A stretch of 64,000 nucleotides of DNA from Anaerotruncus massiliensis (ex Togo et al. 2026) (GTDB taxonomy: Bacteria > Bacillota > Clostridia > Oscillospirales > Ruminococcaceae), in contig NZ_LT962687.1 in assembly GCF_900199635.1 (NCBI RefSeq), positions 432,863 to 496,862 on the forward strand. Direction: 5' to 3'. Within the stretch, counting starts at the first letter, position 1. Each line of letters starts with the position of its first letter. The notes under the pieces are model-generated. The model did not search any database and had not been told where the DNA came from. It worked only from the letters and a program-made list of their open reading frames with translations. The translations under genes were made by a program, and so were the position numbers. Below, piece after piece: positions 42,402 through 52,330 of the stretch.

Positions 42402-43739
42402 ATGGCAATGAAGTTGAACACCAGGTATCTCAAAAGTTTTGTGAACGAACATGAGCTCAAAGCGATCGAACCGCAGGTGCTGGCCGCGCACCGGACTTTG
42501 ACGGAAAAATCCGGTTTGGGCAACGATTACCTCGGCTGGACCACCCTGCCGAAGGATTACGACCAGGAGGAGTTCTCCCGCATCAAGGCGGCGGCCGGAA
42601 AGATCCAGTCGGATACCGACCTGCTGCTCGTCATCGGCATCGGCGGCTCCTACCTCGGCGCGCGCGCCGCGCTCGAGCTGCTGCGCTCTCCCTATTACAA
42701 CAACCTGAAAAAGGATACCCCCGACATTTACTTCGTCGGCAACAGCATCAGCCCCGATTATCTCAACACGGTGCTGGCCCTCTGCGAGGGCAGGCGCGTG
42801 TCGGTCAACATCATCTCCAAGTCCGGCACCACCACCGAGCCCGCGCTCGCGTTCCGGGTCTTCCGCGAGCTGCTTGAGCAGCGGTACGGAAAGGAGGAGG
42901 CCAGAGGCCGCATCTACGCCACCACCGACAAGGCGCGCGGCACCCTCAAGGAGCTCTCCGACCGCGAGGGCTACGAGACCTTCGTCATCCCCGACGACGT
43001 GGGCGGGCGCTATTCGGTGCTGACCGCCGTGGGCCTGCTGCCGATGGCGGTCGCGGGCATCGATATCGAAGCGGTGATGGGCGGCGCGGCCGCCGCGATG
43101 GACGATCTGGCCATCGGCGACCTGTGCAAAAACGACTGCTACAAGTACGCGGCCTACCGCAACATCCTCTATCGCAAGGGCAAGCAGATCGAACTTCTCG
43201 TCAGCTACGAGCCGGCGTTCACGATGATGAACGAGTGGTTCAAGCAGCTCTTCGGCGAGAGCGAGGGCAAGGACCAGAAGGGGCTCTTCCCGGCGTCGGT
43301 CGTCTTTTCCACCGACCTGCATTCGATGGGGCAATTTATCCAGGAAGGCAGCCGCTGCATGTTTGAAACGGTCGTGGACATCCAAAACTCCACAAAGGAC
43401 TTCTTTGTCAAGGACGACCCGGAGAACCTTGACGGACTCAACTTCCTTTCCAACCAGAACATGTCGGTCGTCAACCACAAGGCGATGCAGGGGACCATCC
43501 TCGCGCACACCGAGGGCGGCGTGCCGAACATGGTGCTTGAGGTCCCCGAAATCAACGAGCATGAGTTCGGCTACATGGTCTATTTCTTCGAGAAGGCGTG
43601 CGCCATCAGCGGATACCTGCTGGCGGTGAACCCCTTCAACCAGCCGGGCGTCGAGAGCTACAAGAAAAACATGTTCGCGCTGCTCGGCAAGCCGGGCTAT
43701 GAGGATCAGCGCGCGGAGCTCGAGGCGAAGCTGGGCTAA
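42402..43739 (+). CDS. pgi: Glucose-6-phosphate isomerase
   Basis: Pgi interconverts glucose 6-phosphate and fructose 6-phosphate, which also links the allose pathway product to glycolysis and cell-wall sugars. The 445-residue protein is the short bacterial type with [18 protein letters not shown], the sugar-phosphate loop [11 protein letters not shown] and the C-terminal [14 protein letters not shown]. The ATG at 42402 has AAAGGAAG 7 nt upstream; a second ATG two codons later is possible. Confidence 0.97.
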   Translation: MAMKLNTRYLKSFVNEHELKAIEPQVLAAHRTLTEKSGLGNDYLGWTTLPKDYDQEEFSRIKAAAGKIQSDTDLLLVIGIGGSYLGARAALELLRSPYYNNLKKDTPDIYFVGNSISPDYLNTVLALCEGRRVSVNIISKSGTTTEPALAFRVFRELLEQRYGKEEARGRIYATTDKARGTLKELSDREGYETFVIPDDVGGRYSVLTAVGLLPMAVAGIDIEAVMGGAAAAMDDLAIGDLCKNDCYKYAAYRNILYRKGKQIELLVSYEPAFTMMNEWFKQLFGESEGKDQKGLFPASVVFSTDLHSMGQFIQEGSRCMFETVVDIQNSTKDFFVKDDPENLDGLNFLSNQNMSVVNHKAMQGTILAHTEGGVPNMVLEVPEINEHEFGYMVYFFEKACAISGYLLAVNPFNQPGVESYKKNMFALLGKPGYEDQRAELEAKLG

Positions 43740-43783
43740 CAGGACGTTTGGAAACCAAATTTCATATATTGGAGGAATTTCAC

Positions 43784-44194
43784 ATGATAAAGCTTATCGT
43801 AGGAAACAAAGGCTCCGGAAAAACCAAGCGGCTCATCGGCATGGTCAACGAAGCGGTGACGACTTCCAAGGGCAATGTGGTCTGCGTGGAAAAGGGCAAT
43901 ACCCTGACCTTTGACATCAGCCACCAGGCGCGCCTCATCGACATCGACGACTACGCCGTCAGCGGCTTCGACGCGTTCTATGGATTCTTCTGCGGCCTCT
44001 TCGCGGGCAACTACGACATCACGGAAGTGTTTGTCGACGCGACCTTCAAGGTCGGCGGCAAGGACTTTCAGGCGTTCGCCGTCATGGTCGATAAACTCGT
44101 AAAGCTGCTGGATCAGAATGGCGCCACGATGACCTTTACCGTCTCCTGCGACAAGACCGATCTGCCCGAGCGCATCCACCAATATATCATCTGA
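43784..44194 (+). CDS. Small P-loop protein of unknown role
   Basis: This 136-residue protein begins with a perfect Walker A motif (GNKGSGKTK, residues 7-15) and has an acidic strand pair (ARLIDIDDYAV, EVFVDATFKV) that could supply Walker B. It lacks the full length of any standard NTPase. Similar clostridial proteins are often labelled PilT-like, but no pilus gene is near. GGAGG lies before the ATG. It follows pgi by 44 nt and may be cotranscribed. Confidence 0.75.
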   Translation: MIKLIVGNKGSGKTKRLIGMVNEAVTTSKGNVVCVEKGNTLTFDISHQARLIDIDDYAVSGFDAFYGFFCGLFAGNYDITEVFVDATFKVGGKDFQAFAVMVDKLVKLLDQNGATMTFTVSCDKTDLPERIHQYII

Positions 44195-44270
44195 TTCCGG
44201 CTCAGCCGGCGCCTTGCGGGAAGGAGGCAGCCGCATTCCTTCCCCGGCTCCCACATTTATCATGCGTACC

Positions 44271-44302
44271 AAACGGCCGCCTTTTTGGGCGGCCGTTTGT
44301 CA
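44271..44302 (+). terminator. Hairpin terminator after the P-loop gene
   Basis: A perfect 11-bp stem (AAACGGCCGCC / GGCGGCCGTTT) with a T-rich loop. The T run after it is short. Confidence 0.65.
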
Positions 44303-44347
44303 CAGGAAGCCTGAAAACCATGTCTGAACGGAAAGGATGGCGGAGAG

Positions 44348-45136
44348 ATGAAGAAATGTTTGGCATTGCTGCTCTGTACGGTTCTGGTGCTTTCCCTCGG
44401 GGGATTCACCGCCAAGGAGACGGCCGCCGTGGGAAACCCGGCGAAAATCTACCGGGAGGCGCTGGATAAAAGCCTTCAGGGAGACGCCGTGCAGGTCAAC
44501 ACGGCAATCGACACCGCCATGAAGGCGGGCGGCCTCACGATCAGCCTGCGCACCAACGCGACGATCCAGATGAAGGGGGAAGGGGACAGGACGCAGTTTT
44601 CGATCGTCATCTCGACGGCGCTGCCCGACGGAGAGGAGAAGCTTGGCTTCTATTATAAGGGCGGATACCTCTATTTGGACGGCGGCCCCGGCGCCAAGTT
44701 GAAAGTGCGCGCGCCGATGGAGGCGGCGGGCATGATCGTCAATGAATTCTGCACGCCGACGGCTCCCACCGATGCGCTGAAGAACGCGACCGTCAAGCAG
44801 GTGGACGGAAACACCGTGATCACCTATAAGGTCGGCGCGACCGAATTGCAGGCCGCGGCGGGCGACGTGCTGGCGGCGCTCCGGGATGCGCTGCGCGAGG
44901 AGGGCCTTACCAATGTCAAGCCCCTGGCGATCACCGGGAGCGTGACGATCGATAAGGACGGCAGGATCGCCGCCGACAGGGCCCAGGTCAAATTCTCAGC
45001 GGTGGTCGAGGGCCAGACCGCCGTCTGCACCTCGACGATGACCTCCACATACCCCGCGGTGGGCGAGGACTTTGCCGTGCAGTTCCCGGCGGACCTCGCC
45101 AGCTACCAGGAGATGAGCGATCTCCCGGCAGCATAA
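44348..45136 (+). CDS. Secreted protein, DUF6612-like
   Basis: This 262-residue protein has a clean signal peptide (MKKCLALLLCTVLVLSLGGFTA) without a lipobox cysteine, so it is likely released or wall-associated. The body has beta-rich patterns (RTQFSIVISTALPDGEEKLGFYYKGGYLYLDGG) like the DUF6612/LppX-type family, whose fold can hold lipids. Function is unknown. The gene is monocistronic and ends at a strong terminator where copy E begins. Confidence 0.7.
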   Translation: MKKCLALLLCTVLVLSLGGFTAKETAAVGNPAKIYREALDKSLQGDAVQVNTAIDTAMKAGGLTISLRTNATIQMKGEGDRTQFSIVISTALPDGEEKLGFYYKGGYLYLDGGPGAKLKVRAPMEAAGMIVNEFCTPTAPTDALKNATVKQVDGNTVITYKVGATELQAAAGDVLAALRDALREEGLTNVKPLAITGSVTIDKDGRIAADRAQVKFSAVVEGQTAVCTSTMTSTYPAVGEDFAVQFPADLASYQEMSDLPAA

Positions 45137-45147
45137 ATCAGGATATG

Positions 45148-45178
45148 AAAGCGGCCGCCCGCAGGGCGGCCGCTTTTT
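45148..45178 (+). terminator. Intrinsic terminator after the secreted protein gene
   Basis: A perfect 13-bp stem (AAAGCGGCCGCCC / GGGCGGCCGCTTT) is followed by TT. Confidence 0.9.
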
Positions 45179-46345
45179 GGGTTTGCTGCGCTGCGCCCGG
45201 CGGGGCTTTCACGTGCCCCTCCGGGGCGCTTTAGATGTGCAGCCTTTGGCGGCAGAAATTGCCGGGACCCGCCCCGGCGGCGGTTTTGGATTTGCCGCGC
45301 TGCGCCCGGCGAGGCTTTAGATGCGCTCCTCGCCTGCGGCGAGCGCCGCAGAGCGGCGACGCGCATTCAAAGAGGGCCACAGGCCCCCTTTGGATTCCCC
45401 GTAGGGAGTCGCCATGCGATCCGGCCCTGCGGGCCGGAACCCTAAGCGGAGCCGCCTTCGGCGGCGGAGATTGCCGGGTCCCGCCCCGGCGGGCGGGCCG
45501 ACTTCTTGCGCGCCCAAGAAGTCGGCGGAAGAAAGGCGCTCAAGGGGGGCTTCAAGCGGCCTGCCCGGGCTACGCCCGGAGCGCGCTACGCGCGACGGCC
45601 GCTCAAAGGGCCTCGCCGGCCCTTTGGAACCCGCTTTGAGCCGCCTACGGCGGAATCTTTTGTAAGGAAGCAGGTCGCAAAGCTCGCCCCCCTTGAGAAT
45701 CCCCCCACCGCTCACGTTCAGCCAGCCGCGGGTAGAAGGCCGGTGCCACTGCGCCCAACAATCCGGTTATCGGAAAGCTCGCCGGGGACGCACGGCGGAA
45801 AACAACGCCCGTCCCGGGCGTTCGCGCGCTCCGCGCGCGCGGGCGGCTGTACCGCCCGGTTTTCCGCCTCCCCGTGGGTGCTGCGCGCCACGCAAAAGCG
45901 GCCGTGCCTCTCCGGATGCACTTCCGATACGGTTCCGGAGACTCTCGGGCAGAGGCATTGCGCCCGCGGCGCGGCGGCTGGCGGGTTGCGGTACACTCGT
46001 CCGTTTATCCGTGGACGGGGCGCCGCCGACTTTGGCCGCAGGCCGACCGGAGGCGGCGCGGGGGTCAAGGGGGCGTAGCCCCCTGCGGCTTCTTTCCCCC
46101 ATTTCTTGTCCGTACAAGAAATGGGGCCGCCCGCCGGGGCGGGACCCGGCAACTACGCCGATCACTGAGCGGCAAATCTAAGCCCGCTGTCGGTCGACTA
46201 CCGACAAACTGCGCCGCTCGATGAGCGGCAAATCCAAGGCCGCCGTCGGTCGGCCACCGGCAAGCTACACCGTTCACTGAGCGGTAAACCTAAGAATGCC
46301 CCCGCCGGGCGCAGCGCGGCAATCCCTGCCGCTCGATGGGCGGCA
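45179..46345 (+). repeat. Mosaic intergenic hairpin element, copy E
   Basis: About 1170 bp. Its left half differs from the other copies except for the three-way-junction block (45321-45366, same length as in copy D) and an alternative hairpin CCGACTTCTTG / CAAGAAGTCGG (45498-45525). From about 45770 it joins the common core with the branched junction (45794-45868), the perfect 13-bp right hairpin (46097-46126) and two 56-bp units (46180-46291). No supported gene lies inside. Confidence 0.85.
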
Positions 46346-46357
46346 AAAACAAAGAGG

Positions 46358-46386
46358 TTGCAACCGCGCCTCCGTTCAGGTACAAT
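46358..46386 (+). promoter_or_regulatory. Promoter of the CoA-transferase gene
   Basis: TTGCAA (46358-46363) and TACAAT (46381-46386) are spaced 17 bp, directly after copy E. Confidence 0.78.
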
Positions 46387-46417
46387 GGAGCGGTAACAAC
46401 AGGAAGGGAGCCCCGCC

Positions 46418-47971
46418 ATGTTCCAGATCATGACCCCGCAGGAGGCCGCCGCGCTTGTGCGCGACGGCGACACGATCGGCATCAACGCATTTTTGTCGCT
46501 GGCCAATCCCTCGCGCCTTCAGGACGCGCTGGCCGCGCGCCACGCCGAAAGCGGCCATCCGAACGGACTGACCCTCTACTGCGCGTCCGGCTTCGGCGGA
46601 TGGGACGAGCGGCTGTGCGCCGATCCGTATATTGCGGCGGGCGCGGTCAAAAGCATCGTGGCGGGGCATTTCATGAGTATGCCGGCGGCGCTGCGGATGA
46701 TCAGCGAGAACAAAATCGAGGGGTACAACATGCCGCTCGGCGTGATGGCGCAGATGCAGCGCGCAGCGGCGGGACGGCAGCCGGGGGTGTATACCCGGGT
46801 GGGGCTCAATCTCTTTGTCGACCCGAGGCTCGAGGGGCCCGGCCTCAACGAGCGGTCCAAGGAGACCTGGGTGAAGCTGGTCGAGGTGGACGGGGAGGAG
46901 CTGCTCTTCTACCGCGCGCCCAAATTCGACGTGGCGTTTATCCGCGGCACGGCCGCGGACCCCAACGGCAACATCACCTTTGACAAGGAGTGCGTCACCG
47001 CTGACGCGCTCTCGCTCGCGCAGGCGACCAAGGCGAACGGCGGCAGGGTGATCGTGCAGGTCGAAAGCCTGTCGCCCGTCTTCACCCGGCCGCGCAACGT
47101 CATCGTGCCGGGGGTGCTCGTCGACGCGGTGGTCGTCTGTCCCGACCAGCACCAGATCATCCAAACCGACTACAACCCATCCCTCTCGGGGGACATCCAC
47201 GTGCCGCCCACCCATATGGACTACTGGATGGGCCGCCTGCGGCTGTCGGGCAAGCGGGGAGAGCAGGCGGCGAATCTCTCGCATGAGATCATCGGCGCAC
47301 GCGCCGCGAAGGAGCTGCGGGCGGGCGACGTGGTCAATATCGGCATCGGCATCCCCGAGACGGTCGGCCCGGCCGCGGCGCGGCGCGGGCTGCTGGGCTC
47401 CCTGACCCTCACCGTCGAATCGGGCGGCATCGGCGGACTGCCCGCGCCGGGGCTCGCCTTCGGCGCGACGATCGGCGCGGACGTCATCACCGACACCTCC
47501 CAGCAGTTCGACTTCTACGACGGCGGCGGGCTGGACATCTGCTTCATGGGCGGCTTCGAGGTCGGCAGCGACGGCAGCGTCAACGCCCACCGGCTCCCCG
47601 GCCGCCCAGCGGGGATCGGGGGATTTGCGAACATCACCCAGTCGACCGGGCGGATCGTCTTCTGCGTCAACTTCACGGCGGGCGGCCTGGAGGTCGCGGT
47701 GGAGGACGGGAAGCTGCGCATCCTGCGGGAAGGGCGGGTGCGCAAGTTTGTCAAGGCGGTGCAGAGCGTGAGCTTTTCGGCGCTCAACGCCCGCCGCTCC
47801 GGCCAGCGGGTGCTCTATGTCACCGAGAGGTGCGTCTTCCGCCTGGGGGAGCGGGGGCTTGAGATCTGCGAGATCGCGCCGGGGGTCGACCTGCGCCGCG
47901 ACATCCTCGACCTGCTCGATTTCGACGCCGCGGTCGCAACGGATCTGAAGACCATGGAAATTGCCCTGTAA
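46418..47971 (+). CDS. Acyl-CoA:acetate/propionate CoA-transferase (family I, single chain)
   Basis: This 517-residue enzyme fuses the alpha and beta halves of a family I CoA-transferase, like propionate CoA-transferase. The N-terminal half has the GDTIGINAF start. The C-terminal half carries the catalytic glutamate in TVESGGIGGLPAPG, followed by GATIGADVITDTSQQFDFYDGGG. It moves CoA between short acyl groups during fermentation; the exact acids cannot be read. It is monocistronic. With the transcarboxylase-like genes at 60-64 kb it could take part in propionate metabolism. Confidence 0.88.
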   Translation: MFQIMTPQEAAALVRDGDTIGINAFLSLANPSRLQDALAARHAESGHPNGLTLYCASGFGGWDERLCADPYIAAGAVKSIVAGHFMSMPAALRMISENKIEGYNMPLGVMAQMQRAAAGRQPGVYTRVGLNLFVDPRLEGPGLNERSKETWVKLVEVDGEELLFYRAPKFDVAFIRGTAADPNGNITFDKECVTADALSLAQATKANGGRVIVQVESLSPVFTRPRNVIVPGVLVDAVVVCPDQHQIIQTDYNPSLSGDIHVPPTHMDYWMGRLRLSGKRGEQAANLSHEIIGARAAKELRAGDVVNIGIGIPETVGPAAARRGLLGSLTLTVESGGIGGLPAPGLAFGATIGADVITDTSQQFDFYDGGGLDICFMGGFEVGSDGSVNAHRLPGRPAGIGGFANITQSTGRIVFCVNFTAGGLEVAVEDGKLRILREGRVRKFVKAVQSVSFSALNARRSGQRVLYVTERCVFRLGERGLEICEIAPGVDLRRDILDLLDFDAAVATDLKTMEIAL

Positions 47972-47986
47972 TTTGTCCGCGCACCC

Positions 47987-48015
47987 TTGACATTCGCGGA
48001 TGGAACGGTTATAAT
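47987..48015 (+). promoter_or_regulatory. Promoter of the DUF177-rpmF operon
   Basis: A perfect TTGACA (47987-47992) and TATAAT (48010-48015) are spaced 17 bp, the strongest consensus promoter in the window. Confidence 0.9.
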
Positions 48016-48097
48016 AATCTTCGTGACATTTGCGGGGGCACTGCGCCCAAATCCGCAGATGCGAACCCCGAAAACGCGACCGAACGGAGTGTGACGC

Positions 48098-48595
48098 ATG
48101 AAGGTCGATCTCTCCAAACTGTTCGACAACCCGGGCGAGACGCAGGAGTTTTCCGCAGCGCTGGATCTCGGGGACGTCAGGCGGTGGGGAAGCGGGCTGT
48201 TCCACCAGCCTGTCAGGATCGCCGGCATCGCGCGCAACCGCGCGGAAATCGTGGACGTCGGCTATACGGTGGATTTCGTGCTCGAGACGGTGTGCGACCG
48301 GTGTCTTACGCCGCTCACCAGGCCCGGGCATCAGGAATTCTCGCACACGGTGGTTTTATCCCTGAACCGTGAGGACAACGATGAGTATATAGTAATACCG
48401 GACGGCAAGCTCGATTTGGCGGAGCTCGCGACCTCCGATATTCTCCTCGAACTCCCCACCTCGATCCTGTGCGGCGACGACTGCAGGGGGCTCTGTCCCA
48501 AATGCGGCGCAAACCTCAACGAGGGGGAATGCGGCTGCGACCGAACCGAGCGGGACCCCAGGCTGGACAAACTGCGGGAACTGCTGAAGGACTAG
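48098..48595 (+). CDS. DUF177 (YceD) family protein
   Basis: This 165-residue YceD-family protein has the conserved cysteines (CDRC, then CGDDCRGLCPKCGANLNEGECGC near the C-terminus) that may bind zinc. YceD homologues affect 23S rRNA maturation in bacteria and plastids and are almost always encoded before rpmF, as here. The two genes share a near-consensus promoter. Confidence 0.92.
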   Translation: MKVDLSKLFDNPGETQEFSAALDLGDVRRWGSGLFHQPVRIAGIARNRAEIVDVGYTVDFVLETVCDRCLTPLTRPGHQEFSHTVVLSLNREDNDEYIVIPDGKLDLAELATSDILLELPTSILCGDDCRGLCPKCGANLNEGECGCDRTERDPRLDKLRELLKD

Positions 48596-48675
48596 CTTTG
48601 TAACAAAAGCGGCGCCTGCTCCGGCTCACAGGCGCGGGTACCGGTAACATAACAGATTGAAGGGGGTGCCACAAG

Positions 48676-48858
48676 ATGGCAGTACCAAAGAGAAAATCCT
48701 CAAAAGCGCGCAAAAACAAGAGGCGTTCCAACGTTTGGAAACTGGATGCTCCCGCATTCTCGAAATGCACCCATTGCGGCGAGCTGAAGGCTCCCCATAA
48801 GGTTTGCCCCAACTGCGGTTACTACAAAGACAGGGAAGTAATCAAGGTCGAGGCGTAA
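48676..48858 (+). CDS. rpmF: 50S ribosomal protein L32
   Basis: L32 is a small large-subunit protein. The 60-residue protein begins MAVPKRKSSKARKNKRRSN and has the zinc cysteines CTHCGE and CPNCGYY, so it is the zinc-binding type. GGGGGTG lies before the ATG. It follows the DUF177 gene by 80 nt. Confidence 0.97.
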   Translation: MAVPKRKSSKARKNKRRSNVWKLDAPAFSKCTHCGELKAPHKVCPNCGYYKDREVIKVEA

Positions 48859-48934
48859 GAGCCGAAAGCGATGTGCGACGGAGGTGGAAGTTTTCCACCT
48901 CTTTTTTCTTGTTTCCCGAAGGAGGAGCGCCCCT

Positions 48935-50266
48935 ATGCCAGTTCTCATCCAGACCGTTGCCCCCGGGTCCCACGCCGCGCGCGCGGGCGTCCGCCCGGGC
49001 GACACGCTGCTCACGATCGGCGGCCGCCCCATCAACGACGTGCTCGACTACCGGTTCTACATGACCGACCGGCAGCTCGAGCTTTCGCTGCTGCGGGGAG
49101 GCGCGCCCTATTCGGTGCGCATCAAAAAGGCGGAGTACGACGACATCGGCCTCGATTTCGAGACCTACCTGATGGACAAACAGCACTCCTGCAAAAACAA
49201 GTGCGTCTTCTGCTTCATCGACCAGATGCCCCCCGGCATGCGCGAAAGCCTCTACTTCAAGGACGACGACAGCCGGCTTTCCTTCCTCTTCGGGAACTAT
49301 ATCACGCTCACCAACTTGACGGATGCGGATATTGACCGTATCATAGAGATGCACATCTCCCCCGTGAACGTGTCGGTCCACACGACCGACCCCGCGCTGC
49401 GGGTGGCGATGATGAAGAACCCCAACGCGGCCGGGTCGCTGCGCTACATCGAGCGGCTGGCGAAGGCGGGCATCCGCATCAACACCCAGCTCGTGCTCTG
49501 CCCCGGCTGGAACGACGGGGAGGCGCTTGCAAAAACGCTCGCCGATCTGGGCAAGCTATATCCGGGCGTGCAGAGCGTGGCCTGCGTGCCGGTGGGGCTG
49601 ACCAAATACCGCGAGGGCCTGGCGGAGCTGCGGTCCTTCACCGCGGCGGAGGCGGGCGACACGATCGACCGCGTCGAGGCGTTCCAGCAAAGGATGCTGG
49701 AGGAGCACGGCGAGCGGGTGGCCTATCCGTCCGACGAGTTTTTCCTGCTGGCGGGACGCCCCATCCCGGCGGCGGGCTACTACGGCGAGTTCGCGCAGCT
49801 CGAGAACGGCGTGGGACTGCTCTCCCTGCTCGAGGACGAGTTTTCCGGCGCGTTTTCGGACGACGACGGGGAGGGGGTCGCGGAGGGCGCCTTCACGGTG
49901 GCCACCGGCAAGGCGGCCTGCCCGCTCATCTCGTCGCTGGCGCGGCGGGTGATGGACCGCTACCCGGACATCGACATCCGGGTGCGCGCGATCGAGAACC
50001 GCTTTTTCGGCGAAAAGATCACCGTCGCGGGGCTGGTGACAGGCGTTGATCTCGCCGAACAGCTCGGCGGGGAGGCGCTCGGCGACCGGTTGCTGCTGCC
50101 GTCGGCGATGCTGCGGCACGAGCGGGACAAATTTCTGGACGACATGACGCTCGAGGCGCTCGAAGAGGCGCTCGGCGTGCCGGTGCTGCCGGTTGACAAC
50201 GACGGATACGAGCTCTACGCGGCCATGACCGGCCGCGCGGGCGTCTCCGTGGCAAAGGAGGAATAG
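48935..50266 (+). CDS. DUF512 radical-SAM protein with PDZ domain
   Basis: This 443-residue protein has a short N-terminal PDZ-like domain (APGSHAARAGVRPGDTLL), a radical-SAM-like cluster motif (CKNKCVFCFID), and the C-terminal DUF512 region (GEKITVAGLVTGVDL, LRHERDKFLDDMT). The family is widespread in Clostridia and some photosynthetic lineages, and its substrate is unknown. The ATG at 48935 has GGAGGAG upstream. It is immediately followed by der (1 nt gap), so the two are translationally linked. Confidence 0.9.
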   Translation: MPVLIQTVAPGSHAARAGVRPGDTLLTIGGRPINDVLDYRFYMTDRQLELSLLRGGAPYSVRIKKAEYDDIGLDFETYLMDKQHSCKNKCVFCFIDQMPPGMRESLYFKDDDSRLSFLFGNYITLTNLTDADIDRIIEMHISPVNVSVHTTDPALRVAMMKNPNAAGSLRYIERLAKAGIRINTQLVLCPGWNDGEALAKTLADLGKLYPGVQSVACVPVGLTKYREGLAELRSFTAAEAGDTIDRVEAFQQRMLEEHGERVAYPSDEFFLLAGRPIPAAGYYGEFAQLENGVGLLSLLEDEFSGAFSDDDGEGVAEGAFTVATGKAACPLISSLARRVMDRYPDIDIRVRAIENRFFGEKITVAGLVTGVDLAEQLGGEALGDRLLLPSAMLRHERDKFLDDMTLEALEEALGVPVLPVDNDGYELYAAMTGRAGVSVAKEE

Positions 50267-50267
50267 C

Positions 50268-51596
50268 ATGTCCAAACCGCTGATTGCGATCGTGGGCCGC
50301 CCCAACGTGGGGAAATCGACCCTCTTCAATAAACTGGCGGGCGCGCGCATCTCGATTGTGCAGGACACGCCCGGCGTGACGCGCGACCGCATCTATTACG
50401 AGTGCGAATGGCGCGGCAAAACGGTGATGCTGGTGGACACCGGCGGCATCGAGCCCTATTCGGACGACCAGATCCTCTCGCAGATGCGCCGGCAGGCGCA
50501 GCTCGCGATCGATTCGGCCGACGTGATCATCCTCGTGGTGGATATCCAGTCGGGCGTGACGGCGAACGACCAGGACGTGGCGGTCATGCTCCAGAAGAGC
50601 GGCAAGCCGGTGGTGCTGGCGGTCAACAAGGCCGACCGGCTCGGCGAGCCGCCGCCCGAGTTCTATGAATTCTACAACCTCGGCCTCGGGGACCCGATCC
50701 CGGTGTCCTCGGTGCACGGACACGGCACCGGCGACCTGCTCGACGCCTGCTATTCGCACATCGATTTCGAGGCGCAGGACTCCTACGATCCCGAATATGT
50801 CCGCGTGGCGGTCATCGGCAAGCCGAACGTCGGCAAGTCCTCCCTCATCAACCGCGTGGCCGGGGAGGAGCGGATGATCGTCTCCGACGTGGCGGGCACC
50901 ACCCGCGACGCGACCGACACGGTCGTGGAAAACGAGTTCGGCAAATACGTCTTCATCGACACGGCGGGCATCCGCCGCAAATCGAAGGTCGACGAGGAGA
51001 TCGAGCGATACAGCGTGTTGCGCGCCTACATGGCGGTCGACCGCAGCGACGTGTGCGTCATCATGCTCGACGCGACGGTCGGCTTCACCGAGCAGGACAG
51101 CAAGGTTGCCGGCTACGCGCACGAGCAGGGCAAGGGCTGCATCGTGGCGGTCAACAAGTGGGACGCCGTCGACAAGGACGGCCGCACGATGCAGGAGTAC
51201 CGCAAAAAGCTCGAGAACGACTTCTCCTTCATGTCCTACGTGCCCTTCATCTTCATCTCCGCCAAGACGGGCCAGCGGATCGACAAGCTCTACGAGCTGA
51301 TCAATTTCGTCAACGCCCAGAACGCGATGCGCGTCCCGACCGGGCGGCTCAACGACATGCTCTCCTACGCGACGGCGCGGGTGCAGCCCCCCACCGACAA
51401 GGGCAAGCGGCTGCGCATCTATTTCTGCACACAGGCCTCCACCCGGCCGCCGACCTTCGTCTTCTTCTGCAACGACAAGGAGCTCTTCCACTTCTCCTAC
51501 CAGCGCTACCTCGAAAACCAGATCCGTTCCACCTTCGGGATGGAGGGGACTCCGGTGCGCATCGTGGTGCGCGAGCGGGACGACGGCAAGAAATGA
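50268..51596 (+). CDS. der: Ribosome biogenesis GTPase Der (EngA)
   Basis: Der is an essential GTPase with two tandem G domains that helps assemble the 50S subunit. The 442 residues show G1 GRPNVGKST with DTGG and NKAD in domain 1, G1 GKPNVGKSS with DTAG and NKWD in domain 2, and a C-terminal KH-like domain. The order DUF512-der-plsY-gpsA is typical of Clostridia. Confidence 0.98.
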   Translation: MSKPLIAIVGRPNVGKSTLFNKLAGARISIVQDTPGVTRDRIYYECEWRGKTVMLVDTGGIEPYSDDQILSQMRRQAQLAIDSADVIILVVDIQSGVTANDQDVAVMLQKSGKPVVLAVNKADRLGEPPPEFYEFYNLGLGDPIPVSSVHGHGTGDLLDACYSHIDFEAQDSYDPEYVRVAVIGKPNVGKSSLINRVAGEERMIVSDVAGTTRDATDTVVENEFGKYVFIDTAGIRRKSKVDEEIERYSVLRAYMAVDRSDVCVIMLDATVGFTEQDSKVAGYAHEQGKGCIVAVNKWDAVDKDGRTMQEYRKKLENDFSFMSYVPFIFISAKTGQRIDKLYELINFVNAQNAMRVPTGRLNDMLSYATARVQPPTDKGKRLRIYFCTQASTRPPTFVFFCNDKELFHFSYQRYLENQIRSTFGMEGTPVRIVVRERDDGKK

Positions 51597-51628
51597 CCCG
51601 GCAAATAACGCTATGAGGGTGTGATGGA

Positions 51629-52288
51629 ATGAATACGTTTACTCCCGGCTTCTGGATCGCCGCGGGCGCGGCCGCGCTGGCCGCCTACCTGATCGGCAGC
51701 GTGAGCTTCGCGGTGATCGTCTCCCGCATCGGCGCGCAGGACGACGTGCGCAATCACGGCAGCGGCAACGCGGGCATGACCAACATCCTGCGTAACTACG
51801 GCAAGAAGATGGCCGCCCTGACCGCCGTCGGGGACTTCGGGAAAGGGGTGGTGGCCGTCGCCCTCGGCCGGATCATCTTCCTGCTGCTGGGGGTCACCGC
51901 TGTCGACGGCGGGTACATAGCGGGCTTCTTCGCGCTGCTCGGCCACCTCTTCCCCCTCTACTTCGGCTTCAAGGGGGGCAAGGGGGTGCTCACCAGCCTG
52001 GGCGTCGTGCTCATGCTCAACTGGAAGGTCTTCCTGCTGCTGGTGGTGCTGCTCGTCCCGGTGGTCTTCATCGTCAAGATCGTCTCCCTCACCGTGATCA
52101 TCGGCTATGTGCTTTTCCCCATCTTCACGGTGGCCGTCGACCATTTCACCGGCAGGCCCTTCGGCTTCGACCTGCTCTTCGCGCTGCTGCTCAGCGGGCT
52201 GGGTGCGTTTATGCACCGCGAGAACATCAAACGCCTCCTGAACGGCACCGAATACCGTTTCGGACAGGATAAAAACAAGCAGGGCTGA
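51629..52288 (+). CDS. plsY: Glycerol-3-phosphate acyltransferase PlsY
   Basis: PlsY transfers acyl groups from acyl-phosphate to glycerol 3-phosphate, the first step of phospholipid synthesis. The 219-residue membrane protein has five or so transmembrane helices and the conserved loops NHGSGNAGMTN, FKGGKGVLTSLG and HRENIKRLLNGTE. It lies next to gpsA, which makes its substrate. Confidence 0.97.
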   Translation: MNTFTPGFWIAAGAAALAAYLIGSVSFAVIVSRIGAQDDVRNHGSGNAGMTNILRNYGKKMAALTAVGDFGKGVVAVALGRIIFLLLGVTAVDGGYIAGFFALLGHLFPLYFGFKGGKGVLTSLGVVLMLNWKVFLLLVVLLVPVVFIVKIVSLTVIIGYVLFPIFTVAVDHFTGRPFGFDLLFALLLSGLGAFMHRENIKRLLNGTEYRFGQDKNKQG

Positions 52289-52330
52289 CCTTCCGGCCGC
52301 CCCGCGCAACGTGTATAAGGAGGAACCGCC

